DNA of 64,000 nucleotides from Flavobacteriaceae bacterium PS02337 (GTDB taxonomy: Bacteria > Bacteroidota > Bacteroidia > Flavobacteriales > Flavobacteriaceae). Under the pieces are notes generated by a model. The model was not told the DNA's origin, made no database searches, and saw only the letters and a program-made list of their open reading frames with translations. Each line of letters begins with the position of its first letter. Within the stretch, counting starts at the first letter, position 1. The position numbers and the translations under genes are program-made. Shown here piece by piece: positions 16,546-24,217 of the stretch. Where the stretch lies: the NCBI GenBank assembly GCA_029959285.1, contig JASCOE010000001.1, positions 682,001 to 746,000 of the forward strand, in the 5' to 3' direction.

Positions 16546-17721
16546 ATGATCGATATTTTACTTTCGTTATTCTTTTTCATAGCCACAATTGCAGGTCTTG
16601 CGACGGCGGTTATGGTTCTCTTCTCAAAAAAAAACTATTCAAAAAGTTTCTTTTTGGGTATGTTTTTATTGAGTCTGGCATTGGTAAGTATTTACAATTT
16701 TTACTTATCTGCCAATATATTTAAAAACTTTCCAGATCTAATTACAATAACTAAAGCCTTTATTTTTCTAACCGCACCTTGCTCTTTTCTGTACGTTAGA
16801 AACATTTTGTCTCTTAAAAAAAGTTTTAGAAAATATGATTGGCTGCATTTTGTGCCATTTATGATCTATTTTGGATTGACTATAATAGTTTATATCGGAA
16901 GTTTTACGAATATAAAAGCAATTGATTATCTAGCGAATATAATCAAGAATCCATTTTCCATTTTAACACTTTCGCTGTGGCTTTGCTATGTATTTTTTCA
17001 AACCATGTTGATTTTAAATTATGATCTGAAAAAATTCAAAGGGAATCAATTCCACAGAGGTAAAGTGATCAATTGGATAAAGGTTTACAACCTGATGATT
17101 TTATTCCTTTTTTCGGCGCTTTTTGTTCATCATTTTCTTCTTAGAAAAGTGGCTATTGTAGACATTTCCTGTTATGTTTTAATTTCTTCAGTTTTGTTTT
17201 TTACAGTCGGCTGGCTTTATTTTAAACCGTATATTTTTCATGATGAAGATGAAACATTCGATTTTGTTGTCGATAATGCCATTATTGTAAAATCAAAAGA
17301 AGTAAAAAATGTTATTCCGATAACAAACGAATTAACTTCAGAAAAAAGAGAAGATTACCTTTTAAAGCTAGATTATGTTTTAAATTCTAAAAGTCTTTTC
17401 TTGAAAAAAGATTTCGTAATCAGAGATTTATCAGATGAAACGGGAATTTCAGTGCATCATTTATCAAATTTAATCAATTCAGAATTCGGACTTCATTTTC
17501 AAGATTATATCAATTTGAAAAGAATTGAATATTTCAGAGAAAAAATAAACGATCCAGAATGGAAAGATCTTTCTTTAGAAGGAATGGCTTGGGGTTCTGG
17601 TTTTAAATCTCGCACAACTTGCTTTAGAGCGTTTATAAAACATACCGGAAAATCTCCTTCAGAATACTTCAAAACAATAAGATTAAACGCAGATCGTACA
17701 AACGCTTATTACTTTAAATAA
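16546..17721 (+). CDS. Membrane-embedded AraC-family transcriptional regulator
   Basis: This 391-residue protein has about seven hydrophobic helices within residues 1-230 (for example 3-24, 34-54, 62-82, 98-118). The C-terminal AraC DNA-binding domain spans about 285-380: a first HTH in IRDLSDETGISVHHLSNLINSEFG, and a second in LEGMAWGSGFKSRTTCFRAFIKHTGKSPSEY. Such one-component regulators could sense a signal in or across the membrane and bind DNA directly. Its position between the DUF4136 terminator and two outer-membrane protein genes suggests it controls this block. That is inference. Confidence 0.88.
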   Translation: MIDILLSLFFFIATIAGLATAVMVLFSKKNYSKSFFLGMFLLSLALVSIYNFYLSANIFKNFPDLITITKAFIFLTAPCSFLYVRNILSLKKSFRKYDWLHFVPFMIYFGLTIIVYIGSFTNIKAIDYLANIIKNPFSILTLSLWLCYVFFQTMLILNYDLKKFKGNQFHRGKVINWIKVYNLMILFLFSALFVHHFLLRKVAIVDISCYVLISSVLFFTVGWLYFKPYIFHDEDETFDFVVDNAIIVKSKEVKNVIPITNELTSEKREDYLLKLDYVLNSKSLFLKKDFVIRDLSDETGISVHHLSNLINSEFGLHFQDYINLKRIEYFREKINDPEWKDLSLEGMAWGSGFKSRTTCFRAFIKHTGKSPSEYFKTIRLNADRTNAYYFK

Positions 17722-17793
17722 AAATTACTTCTTTCAAAATCAAATTATTAGAAGCGATTGTAAAGTCTTAATTCATTTTAAAAAGATTTCAGC

Positions 17794-18759
17794 ATGAAAG
17801 CAAAAATTAATAATTCGAAAAAAGTATTACAATCCGTTTTAGTATCAATAGTATTATTGATTTCTTCTCTTGCCAATGCACAATTAAAAGGCGGACATAT
17901 TTTAGGATCTTCCGGACTGCAATCAGGAACTCAGGCACCTGAAAAAACTTTGAGTTTATATGTGCCAGGTTATATTTATAGTGCAAATTGCCTGAGAAAT
18001 GCCGATGGTGATAAAATTGGAGATCCAAATTTAAGTATGTTTTTAACTGGAGTTGGAGCCAATTTTGTAACCGATTTTAAAATTCTTGGTGCCAATTATG
18101 GAGCAACAGTTTTAGTTGCTTTTGCTTCTAATACTATTCAGGGAAGTTATATCGATTCAAAAAGTTCTTTTGCTTTTACAGATATGTTGGTGCAGCCAGT
18201 TCAATTGGGTTGGCATAACAAAAAAGCCGATTTCGTTTTCAGTTACCAAATGTACATTCCAACAGGAAAATATGAATTGGGAGGAAGCAATAACAGCGGT
18301 TTAGGAATGTTTATGAACGAGTTTTCTGCAGGAACAACTTTGTTTTTTGATGATAAAAAAACATTTCATTTTTCTGCATTGGCTGCTTACGAAATCAACG
18401 GAAAGAAAAAAGATACCGACATTAAAACCGGAGATATTTTGAGCGTTGAAGGCGGTTTAGGAAAAACATTTTATTGTATGAATGCCGAGAAAACTGCTCC
18501 AAAAGGCATACTGAATGCAGGATTAATTTACTACTTGCAATACAAAGTTTCGGATGATAAAATTCCTGTTGGGACTTTCATAATAGAACCCGACAAAGAT
18601 CACATAACTGCACTTGGTGCTGAGGTCAATTATCTTCATATTGGAAGTATGACTCAGGCAGGTTTTAGATGGGTTTCAGAATTGGGTGCCGTAAATAGAT
18701 TTCAAGGAAATACTTTTTTTATCACTTTAGCGCATGTTTTCAGTTTAAAGAAAAAGTAA
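17794..18759 (+). CDS. SphA/MetA-type outer-membrane protein (phenol-degradation meta family, PF13557-like)
   Basis: This 321-residue protein has a signal peptide ending SLANAQ. The mature protein begins with G-rich segments (LKGGHILGSSGLQSGTQAPEK). The body has the alternating-strand pattern of an outer-membrane barrel, with landmarks DMLVQPVQLGWHNKKADFVFSYQMYIPTGKY and AGFRWVSELGAVNRFQGNTFFITLAHVF. The xQPVxLGW ... xPTGxY pair is what I remember from PF13557 proteins, putative hydrophobic-substrate channels. It is followed by a BamA-like barrel gene 67 nt later. Substrate unknown. Confidence 0.78.
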   Translation: MKAKINNSKKVLQSVLVSIVLLISSLANAQLKGGHILGSSGLQSGTQAPEKTLSLYVPGYIYSANCLRNADGDKIGDPNLSMFLTGVGANFVTDFKILGANYGATVLVAFASNTIQGSYIDSKSSFAFTDMLVQPVQLGWHNKKADFVFSYQMYIPTGKYELGGSNNSGLGMFMNEFSAGTTLFFDDKKTFHFSALAAYEINGKKKDTDIKTGDILSVEGGLGKTFYCMNAEKTAPKGILNAGLIYYLQYKVSDDKIPVGTFIIEPDKDHITALGAEVNYLHIGSMTQAGFRWVSELGAVNRFQGNTFFITLAHVFSLKKK

Positions 18760-18826
18760 TCAAAGAGATTTTAAAGGTTTAGAATAAGGTTAATTTTTTA
18801 ATGTAAAACGATTCAGATTCTCTTGT

Positions 18827-19987
18827 ATGAAAAACAAAAAAACAACTCAAAAAATTACCTTCTTTTCTCTTTGGTTTCTCTTATTCTTTCATGCAATAAA
18901 TGCACAAAAGCAGCATATAAGCGTAAAAGATTCGCTAGACTGCGCTTTCGATTTAAGCGATTATATTATTTATGCACACGGTTTTATAGTGGTTCCAACT
19001 GTAATTACAGAACCTGCTTTGGGCGGAATTGGAGGAGCAATTGTACCTGTTTTTCTAAAAAAACACGCGCCAGTTGTTGATGAAAACGGAAAAAAACGTT
19101 TTATAAACCCAGATATAACAGGCGGAATCGGAATGTATACCGGAAATAAAAGCTGGATGGTGGGTGCTTTTCGTTCGGGAACGCTTATTAAGCCTAAAAT
19201 ATTATACCGAGTTATGGCGGGTTATGGCGACATGAATTTGTCATTTTATGCTAATAATCGTCCGAATTTGCCCGATCAGGAATTTAAACTCAATTTTAAA
19301 TCTACTATTTTTTATACGCAGTGGCTCAAACAATTTAATAATGCAAAATGGAGTGCAGGACCGCAATATCTTTTTTTAAATTCTAAAATAAACCTGCCCG
19401 ACGTAGATCTTCCGCCGCCATTTGTACAGCCAAAAGATATTAAAAGTACCATAAGTCAGTTGGGAGCGGCGATACAGTTTGACGGACGCGATAATATTTT
19501 TACGCCAGATAAAGGAATTAGATTGCAATCTGATTTCTTTTGGTCTGATAATATATTAGGAAGCGATTATGATGCTTGGCGCGTCAATTTATCTGCAATT
19601 GGATTTTATCCTTTAACTAAAAAATTAATTGGCGGGCTGAGGATTGAAGGGGAACAGGCGTTTGGGAACCCGCCATTTTATCTTTTGCCTGGAATTAACT
19701 TAAGAGGAATTCCAGCGGCGAGATATCAAGGAAAGACCAGTATTGTAACCGAGGCCGAATTAAGATGGGATTTTTACCGACGCTGGAGTATTATGGGTTA
19801 CGGCGGACTTGCAAGCGCTTTTAATGATTGGGATCAAGCTTTTGCAAAACCAGTTGTTTACAGTTATGGAACAGGATTTAGATACTTGCTGGCAAGAAAA
19901 TTTAAACTAAGAATGGGAGTTGACGTTGCAAAAGGACCAGAAGATTGGGCGTATTATATTGTTTTTGGAAGTAATTGGCTTAGATAA
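18827..19987 (+). CDS. BamA/TamA-like outer-membrane barrel protein without POTRA domains
   Basis: This 386-residue protein has a signal peptide ending HAINAQ. The barrel shows Omp85 C-terminal landmarks: FDGRDNIFTPDKGIRLQSDFFWSD, a GxRG-like region LLPGINLRGIPAARYQGKTSIVTEAELRWDFYRRW, and a final strand. There is no room for POTRA repeats: only about 60 residues precede the barrel, against about 400 in BamA. It therefore belongs to the short surface-antigen-type proteins of unknown function rather than BAM itself. It is last in the block, followed by a hairpin shared with the opposing CPBP gene. Confidence 0.82.
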   Translation: MKNKKTTQKITFFSLWFLLFFHAINAQKQHISVKDSLDCAFDLSDYIIYAHGFIVVPTVITEPALGGIGGAIVPVFLKKHAPVVDENGKKRFINPDITGGIGMYTGNKSWMVGAFRSGTLIKPKILYRVMAGYGDMNLSFYANNRPNLPDQEFKLNFKSTIFYTQWLKQFNNAKWSAGPQYLFLNSKINLPDVDLPPPFVQPKDIKSTISQLGAAIQFDGRDNIFTPDKGIRLQSDFFWSDNILGSDYDAWRVNLSAIGFYPLTKKLIGGLRIEGEQAFGNPPFYLLPGINLRGIPAARYQGKTSIVTEAELRWDFYRRWSIMGYGGLASAFNDWDQAFAKPVVYSYGTGFRYLLARKFKLRMGVDVAKGPEDWAYYIVFGSNWLR

Positions 19988-19993
19988 TTATAA

Positions 19994-20020
19994 AATTCCC
20001 GATAATTACTACCGGGAATT
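19994..20020. terminator. Convergent hairpin between BamA-like and CPBP genes
   Basis: Stem aattcccg (19994-20001) / cgggaatt (20013-20020) without a strong T run on either side. It may be a weak bidirectional terminator. Confidence 0.45.
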
Positions 20021-20069
20021 CAAATAAAATTGGTGCTAATTCGAGTAATTCTTGGCAAACAAAAAAAAC

Positions 20070-20930
20070 TTATTTCTTCCAAGAAGGGTTGATGATTTTA
20101 TTGTTTTTATGACACAATACCAACAATACAATCGTTGCTAAAGCACAAAAGACAATTGCTTGTATTGATCCTTCGGGACCAAATGCTCCACCTGTAATAA
20201 ATTCTGGACCTTGTATTTGAGCTTCGACTAAGTTGTTTGTTTTTTCATTTCCAGATGTGATGGCTCCATAAATTCCAGATTGAGTAAAATTCCACGCAAA
20301 ATGTATTGCAATTGGCATCCATAAACTGCGACTGTAAATAAATGCTGCTCCAAATAAAAAACCAGCCGTTGTAATGCATATTCCAGAAATCAAAGTGCCA
20401 TGAGGATTTACCAAATGTAAAACTCCAAATAGAATGGAAGTAATGGTTAGCGAAATATAACTTCCTAGTTTTTCTTCTAAAATTCTAAAGATAATGCCAC
20501 GTACCAAAATCTCTTCGATAATGGCAACGGTAAACATAATTGCAAACGGAATCAAGACGAATGAAACGGGATTGATTTTTACAATGCTGTAATTTCCATT
20601 AAGATACATTACCAAAATTGTTAAGGATTGTAAAACGAAACCAGTTGCAATACCAATAGACAGATTTTTAAAAAGTCCTTTTGAGGCAAATTCTGTTATG
20701 ATTCTTTTGTCGTATTTTTTAAAGAAAAAAATGTAACTCAATATGCATGATACTGAAACAAAAAGTCCTTTTAATAGATTTCTGAAATCTTTGTCGAGCG
20801 GAGTTAAATCGAGTAATTTTGAAGCAACCTGTTGTCCGATAATAACAACTGCCATAAAAGTAAGTAAGGCAAGAATAATTTTGGTTATTGGAGAATTGAA
20901 TGTTTTTTGTTTTAAAGTAAGCGTTTCCAT
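20070..20930 (-). CDS. CPBP-family intramembrane glutamic protease
   Basis: The protein has about 286 residues and seven to eight hydrophobic helices. Rce1/CPBP motifs are present: E139-E140-x3-R144 (IIEEILVRGIIF), H172 (FGVLHLVNPHG), and H210/N214 (AIHFAWNF). Relatives cleave prenylated proteins or bacteriocin leader peptides; the substrate here is unknown. I place the start at ATG 20930 (METLTLKQK). The ATG at 20960 would lie at or upstream of the transcript start predicted from the -7 element at 20958-20965. It follows an AraC regulator in the same direction, which probably controls it. Confidence 0.87.
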   Translation of the reverse strand: METLTLKQKTFNSPITKIILALLTFMAVVIIGQQVASKLLDLTPLDKDFRNLLKGLFVSVSCILSYIFFFKKYDKRIITEFASKGLFKNLSIGIATGFVLQSLTILVMYLNGNYSIVKINPVSFVLIPFAIMFTVAIIEEILVRGIIFRILEEKLGSYISLTITSILFGVLHLVNPHGTLISGICITTAGFLFGAAFIYSRSLWMPIAIHFAWNFTQSGIYGAITSGNEKTNNLVEAQIQGPEFITGGAFGPEGSIQAIVFCALATIVLLVLCHKNNKIINPSWKK

Positions 20931-20957
20931 TGGTTTGGTTTTAATGATTTGATAAAG

Positions 20958-20965
20958 CAAATGTA
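20958..20965 (-). promoter_or_regulatory. Flavobacterial -7 element upstream of the CPBP gene
   Basis: On the minus strand TACATTTG matches TAnnTTTG, about 28 nt before ATG 20930. A TTG occurs upstream but at a short spacing (14 nt). It supports the shorter start of the protease. Confidence 0.45.
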
Positions 20966-21006
20966 AATTGCCTTGAAACCAAAAAATAGAATGAAATTTG
21001 CCTTCC

Positions 21007-21804
21007 TTATAATTTTTGAAATTGTTTTGGTAAAAATCCAGTTTGGTTTTTAAAAGTTCTGATAAAATGACTTTGATCTGAAAATCCGCATTGAAGTGCT
21101 ATTTCGGTCAAATTTTCTGAGCTGGATTGTATCAGCGAAAGCGAACGATTAATTTTAATTCTACGCATATATTCGCCTAAAGTACAGCCAAAATATTTCG
21201 GAAAATGTTTAGAAATCGTAATCGGGTTTAAATGTAAAACTTGCGCCAAATCATTTAAATTCGGATTTTCATTCCAGCAATCATTTAATAATTCATTTAA
21301 GCTTTTTACCCAAAACGGACTTTTATCGAATCGTTCCAAGTGATTGTTAGAATTTAAAAGTTGCGAAAATAGCATTCGAATTGTATCATTAGAAAAAGAA
21401 TCGGCAGTCTGTGTTTCTTTAAAAATCTTTAAAATCAAAAATTTGGTAAGGGCAACATTTTGGACCGATTTTTCTATAACGCTTTCATTAATTTCAAGTT
21501 CTTTAAGAAGATTTTCTTCAATTTCCACATTAATATTTCTTGAAGGAAAAAGAGTGTTTTGGTTCAGATGCAACTCATCACTATGATAAAATAGTAACGA
21601 ACCTGGACCAACCGTTTCGCTAAAGTTCTTGCGCTTTTCGGTAGTACCTCCATTTAAAAAAAGAGTAATATGCGCATTATTGTGAGAATGCCATCCTTCA
21701 TAAACCTTATTTTGATATTCGGTTTCTACAATCGCAAGTCCCTCATAAGTATTGAAGATGTTTTTGGTATTGCCTAGATATTTTTCTTTTTCCAGTTCGT
21801 ACAT
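21007..21804 (-). CDS. AraC-family transcriptional regulator with cupin-like sensor domain
   Basis: The 265-residue protein has an N-terminal beta-rich domain (about 20-110; GWHSHNNAHITLFLNGG, PGSLLFYHSDELHLN), the histidine-rich cupin-type ligand-binding fold of AraC regulators. The C-terminal double HTH is at about 175-262 (LNDLAQVLHLNPITISKHFPKYFG; LTEIALQCGFSDQSHFIRTFKNQTGFLPKQF). It lies upstream of the CPBP protease in the same direction, making that gene a likely target. Effector unknown. Confidence 0.9.
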   Translation of the reverse strand: MYELEKEKYLGNTKNIFNTYEGLAIVETEYQNKVYEGWHSHNNAHITLFLNGGTTEKRKNFSETVGPGSLLFYHSDELHLNQNTLFPSRNINVEIEENLLKELEINESVIEKSVQNVALTKFLILKIFKETQTADSFSNDTIRMLFSQLLNSNNHLERFDKSPFWVKSLNELLNDCWNENPNLNDLAQVLHLNPITISKHFPKYFGCTLGEYMRRIKINRSLSLIQSSSENLTEIALQCGFSDQSHFIRTFKNQTGFLPKQFQKL

Positions 21805-22018
21805 TTCCTATTGTGGCGTGGCATTTACAGAGAACCAAAATACTACTTATTTGAGAACTAAAAAATACAATCTAAGTTTGATTATAAACCACTTTTGTTT
21901 TTGCGTATTTTGTAATCTTTTACACCTTAACGGAAAGATTGTGAAAAAATTAACCGCTAAAAAGCAATAAATTACAAAAAATTTAATTGTTTTGTAACAA
22001 ATTAGAAACATTTGCGAC

Positions 22019-22026
22019 TAATTTTG
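22019..22026 (+). promoter_or_regulatory. Flavobacterial -7 element upstream of the C1 peptidase
   Basis: TAATTTTG matches TAnnTTTG, 20 nt before the ATG. The nearest suitable TTG (21992-21994) is 24 nt upstream, slightly beyond the usual spacing. Confidence 0.45.
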
Positions 22027-22046
22027 TTAAACCTTAAACATAAATT

Positions 22047-23243
22047 ATGAATACATTTTCATTCAAATCAGTGTTTGCAGCTTCAGTTTTTTTAGCTGGA
22101 ACAGCAGGCTGTTTTGCGCAAGACGTGTTAGTAAACTCACTAAAATTAAACGCTAGCGACAAAAGCAAAGAGAACTTTAAATTTACAGAAGTAATTAATT
22201 TAGGAACAACATCAGTAAAAGCTCAAGGTTCGTCTGGAACTTGCTGGAGTTATTCAACAAACTCATTCTTAGAGTCAGAAATGATTCGTTTAGGAAAACA
22301 GCCAGTTGAATTATCTCAAATTTATTCTGCAAGAAATGTATATGTTGACAAAGGTGTAAACTACGTTCGTATGCACGGAGCGATTACTTTAGGTGATGGT
22401 GGAGCATTGCACGATGTAATTAATATGTATAAAAAATACGGAACTGTACCTAGAGAAGTTTACACAGGTTTAAACTACGGAACAGACAAAAATAAATTTG
22501 GTGAAATGGCTGCGCTTATCGAAGGCGTTTTATCAGCAGTTGTTAAAAATCCTAACGGAGAATTGACACCAAACTGGAAAAAAGCGTATACAGCTGTTAT
22601 TGATTCTTATTTAGGAAAAGCTCCAGAAAATTTTACTTACAAAGGGAAAAACTATACGCCACAATCTTTTGCAAAAGAAGTTGTTGGAATTAACCCTGAC
22701 GAATACGTAGAAATGTCATCTTTTACAGATGCGCCTTACTACCAAAAAACTACGATGATGGTGCCAGACAACTGGTCATTAGATCAAGTTTACAACGTAA
22801 AAGTTAATGATATGACTGATGTTATTGACAATGCTTTGAAAAAAGGATATACAGTAGCTTGGGCAACAGATGTTAGCGAAAAAAGTTTTAGCTGGAAAAA
22901 TGGTGTTGCTTACGTACCAAACAAAAAATTCGACGATATGACTGCAGAAGAAAAAGCAGACATGTTTAACGGACCAAAAGCAGAACCAGAAATTACTGCA
23001 GAAATGCGTCAGGCTGCGTTTGATAACTACACAACAACAGACGACCACGGAATGCACATTATTGGTTTAGCAAAAGACCAAACTGGAAAAGAATATTATA
23101 TTGTAAAAAATTCTTGGGGAGAAACAAACGACTACAAAGGTTTCTTGTTTGTAACTAAGAACTTCGTAAAATATAAAACGACGGCATTATTAGTAAACAA
23201 AGGAGGAATTCCTGCTGAGATTGCTAAGAAGTTAGGGGTTTAA
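22047..23243 (+). CDS. Exported C1-family cysteine peptidase (aminopeptidase C / bleomycin hydrolase-like)
   Basis: This 398-residue protein has a signal peptide ending GCFAQ. The papain-fold catalytic set is C66 (GSSGTCWSYSTNSFLESE), H334 (TTDDHGMHIIGLAKD) and N355 (YIVKNSWGE). The order and the KNSWG context fit the C1B (PepC/bleomycin hydrolase) branch. Unlike the classic cytoplasmic hexamer, this form is exported. It probably trims peptides in the periplasm or outside the cell. It is monocistronic, with its own -7 element and a strong terminator. Confidence 0.9.
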   Translation: MNTFSFKSVFAASVFLAGTAGCFAQDVLVNSLKLNASDKSKENFKFTEVINLGTTSVKAQGSSGTCWSYSTNSFLESEMIRLGKQPVELSQIYSARNVYVDKGVNYVRMHGAITLGDGGALHDVINMYKKYGTVPREVYTGLNYGTDKNKFGEMAALIEGVLSAVVKNPNGELTPNWKKAYTAVIDSYLGKAPENFTYKGKNYTPQSFAKEVVGINPDEYVEMSSFTDAPYYQKTTMMVPDNWSLDQVYNVKVNDMTDVIDNALKKGYTVAWATDVSEKSFSWKNGVAYVPNKKFDDMTAEEKADMFNGPKAEPEITAEMRQAAFDNYTTTDDHGMHIIGLAKDQTGKEYYIVKNSWGETNDYKGFLFVTKNFVKYKTTALLVNKGGIPAEIAKKLGV

Positions 23244-23268
23244 TTACTCTGAGTTTTTAAAGAAATAG

Positions 23269-23305
23269 AAAAGCGCTGCGATCGATCTTGGATTACAGCG
23301 CTTTT
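23269..23305. terminator. Terminator after the C1 peptidase
   Basis: Ten-bp stem aaaagcgctg (23269-23278) / cagcgctttt (23296-23305) with A and T ends. It also lies just downstream of the minus-strand RelA/SpoT-domain gene, so it may end both transcripts. Confidence 0.75.
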
Positions 23306-23325
23306 GTTATTAATATTAGAATATG

Positions 23326-24216
23326 TTATATGCTGTATGATTTTATTAATTCAGGTGTTAAAGCATAAATTTTTTCATCTTTTAATTCGAAATGATTTAT
23401 TATATATACCAAATTATTTATGTTAACAGGTAGAGATAAATCAGATTTTGCAATTTTTAAAAGCAAATCACCTCTATCTAATTTAATAATTTTTTTAGCT
23501 AAATTATTATCAGTGTTGAATACACGTATAAGTTCAGGTTTTATCGGTATTAATTGAAATTTTAGTCTGAATTTGGTACGAATTAATGCTTCCCAATTTT
23601 GATTTTTAAAATGTTGATAGGCTAGTTCATTAAACAAACTTTTTAAGGCTATATCGTTTGTTTCTAAATTTGCATATATTCCATTTAATAAACGTTCTTT
23701 CTCCTTATGAGATTCCCAATCCGATTTGCATTTATATCTTAAACTATGGTCTATTTCGTGCCATCCTTCCGATAGCATAGTTCTTAATTGTAACTCAAAA
23801 GTATTATCAACAAGTAATAAGTTTTCATTTTGAGATGAAGTCTGTGTGTCTGAAAATATTTTAGTTTGCTCAGAATTAAATGAATATACTATATTAGTTC
23901 TTTTGGGTTTAAATACTGTTAAATCAAATTCATCAATTTCTTCATTTTGAAAAATAAACTTATCAGTAAGAATTTTTTTAACTAAACTGATGTCATCTTG
24001 AAAATATGTGACAATTCTAATTCTAATTAAATCTTGAATTTTTTTTCCATCGATTTCATATGGATTGCCATCTTGAATTTTCCTAATAATCTTTTCTTTA
24101 ATTGATTTGTCGTCTTTAGTTCTACTAAATAATCTATGTAAAAGGCCGATCTTATCTAGCTCGTCAGATATTTTTTCACTTATATCTTTTTCAATCATTT
24201 GTAATCCTGCAATCAT
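23326..24216 (-). CDS. Divergent RelA/SpoT-domain protein (possible nucleotide pyrophosphokinase effector)
   Basis: This 296-residue protein has no signal peptide or membrane segment. Synthetase-domain landmarks in order: RTKDDKSIKEKI (32-43, RxK...S...K), D62 in QDLIRIRIVTYFQDD (metal-binding Asp in the family), and FELQLRTMLSEGWHEIDHSLRYK (140-162) with E141, Q143 and R145. The canonical substrate loop GYRSLH is missing; its place is taken by KPKRTNIVYSF (103-113). The C-terminal 130 residues are lysine-rich and helical, and I do not recognise them. The start lies 1 nt after the stop of the NACHT gene, so translation is probably coupled. Known relatives make (p)ppGpp or (p)ppApp, or pyrophosphorylate tRNA as toxins; with the altered loop the reaction here is uncertain. 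The codons are visibly more AT-rich than those of neighbours, which suggests horizontal transfer. Confidence 0.78.
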   Translation of the reverse strand: MIAGLQMIEKDISEKISDELDKIGLLHRLFSRTKDDKSIKEKIIRKIQDGNPYEIDGKKIQDLIRIRIVTYFQDDISLVKKILTDKFIFQNEEIDEFDLTVFKPKRTNIVYSFNSEQTKIFSDTQTSSQNENLLLVDNTFELQLRTMLSEGWHEIDHSLRYKCKSDWESHKEKERLLNGIYANLETNDIALKSLFNELAYQHFKNQNWEALIRTKFRLKFQLIPIKPELIRVFNTDNNLAKKIIKLDRGDLLLKIAKSDLSLPVNINNLVYIINHFELKDEKIYALTPELIKSYSI

Positions 24217-24217
24217 T

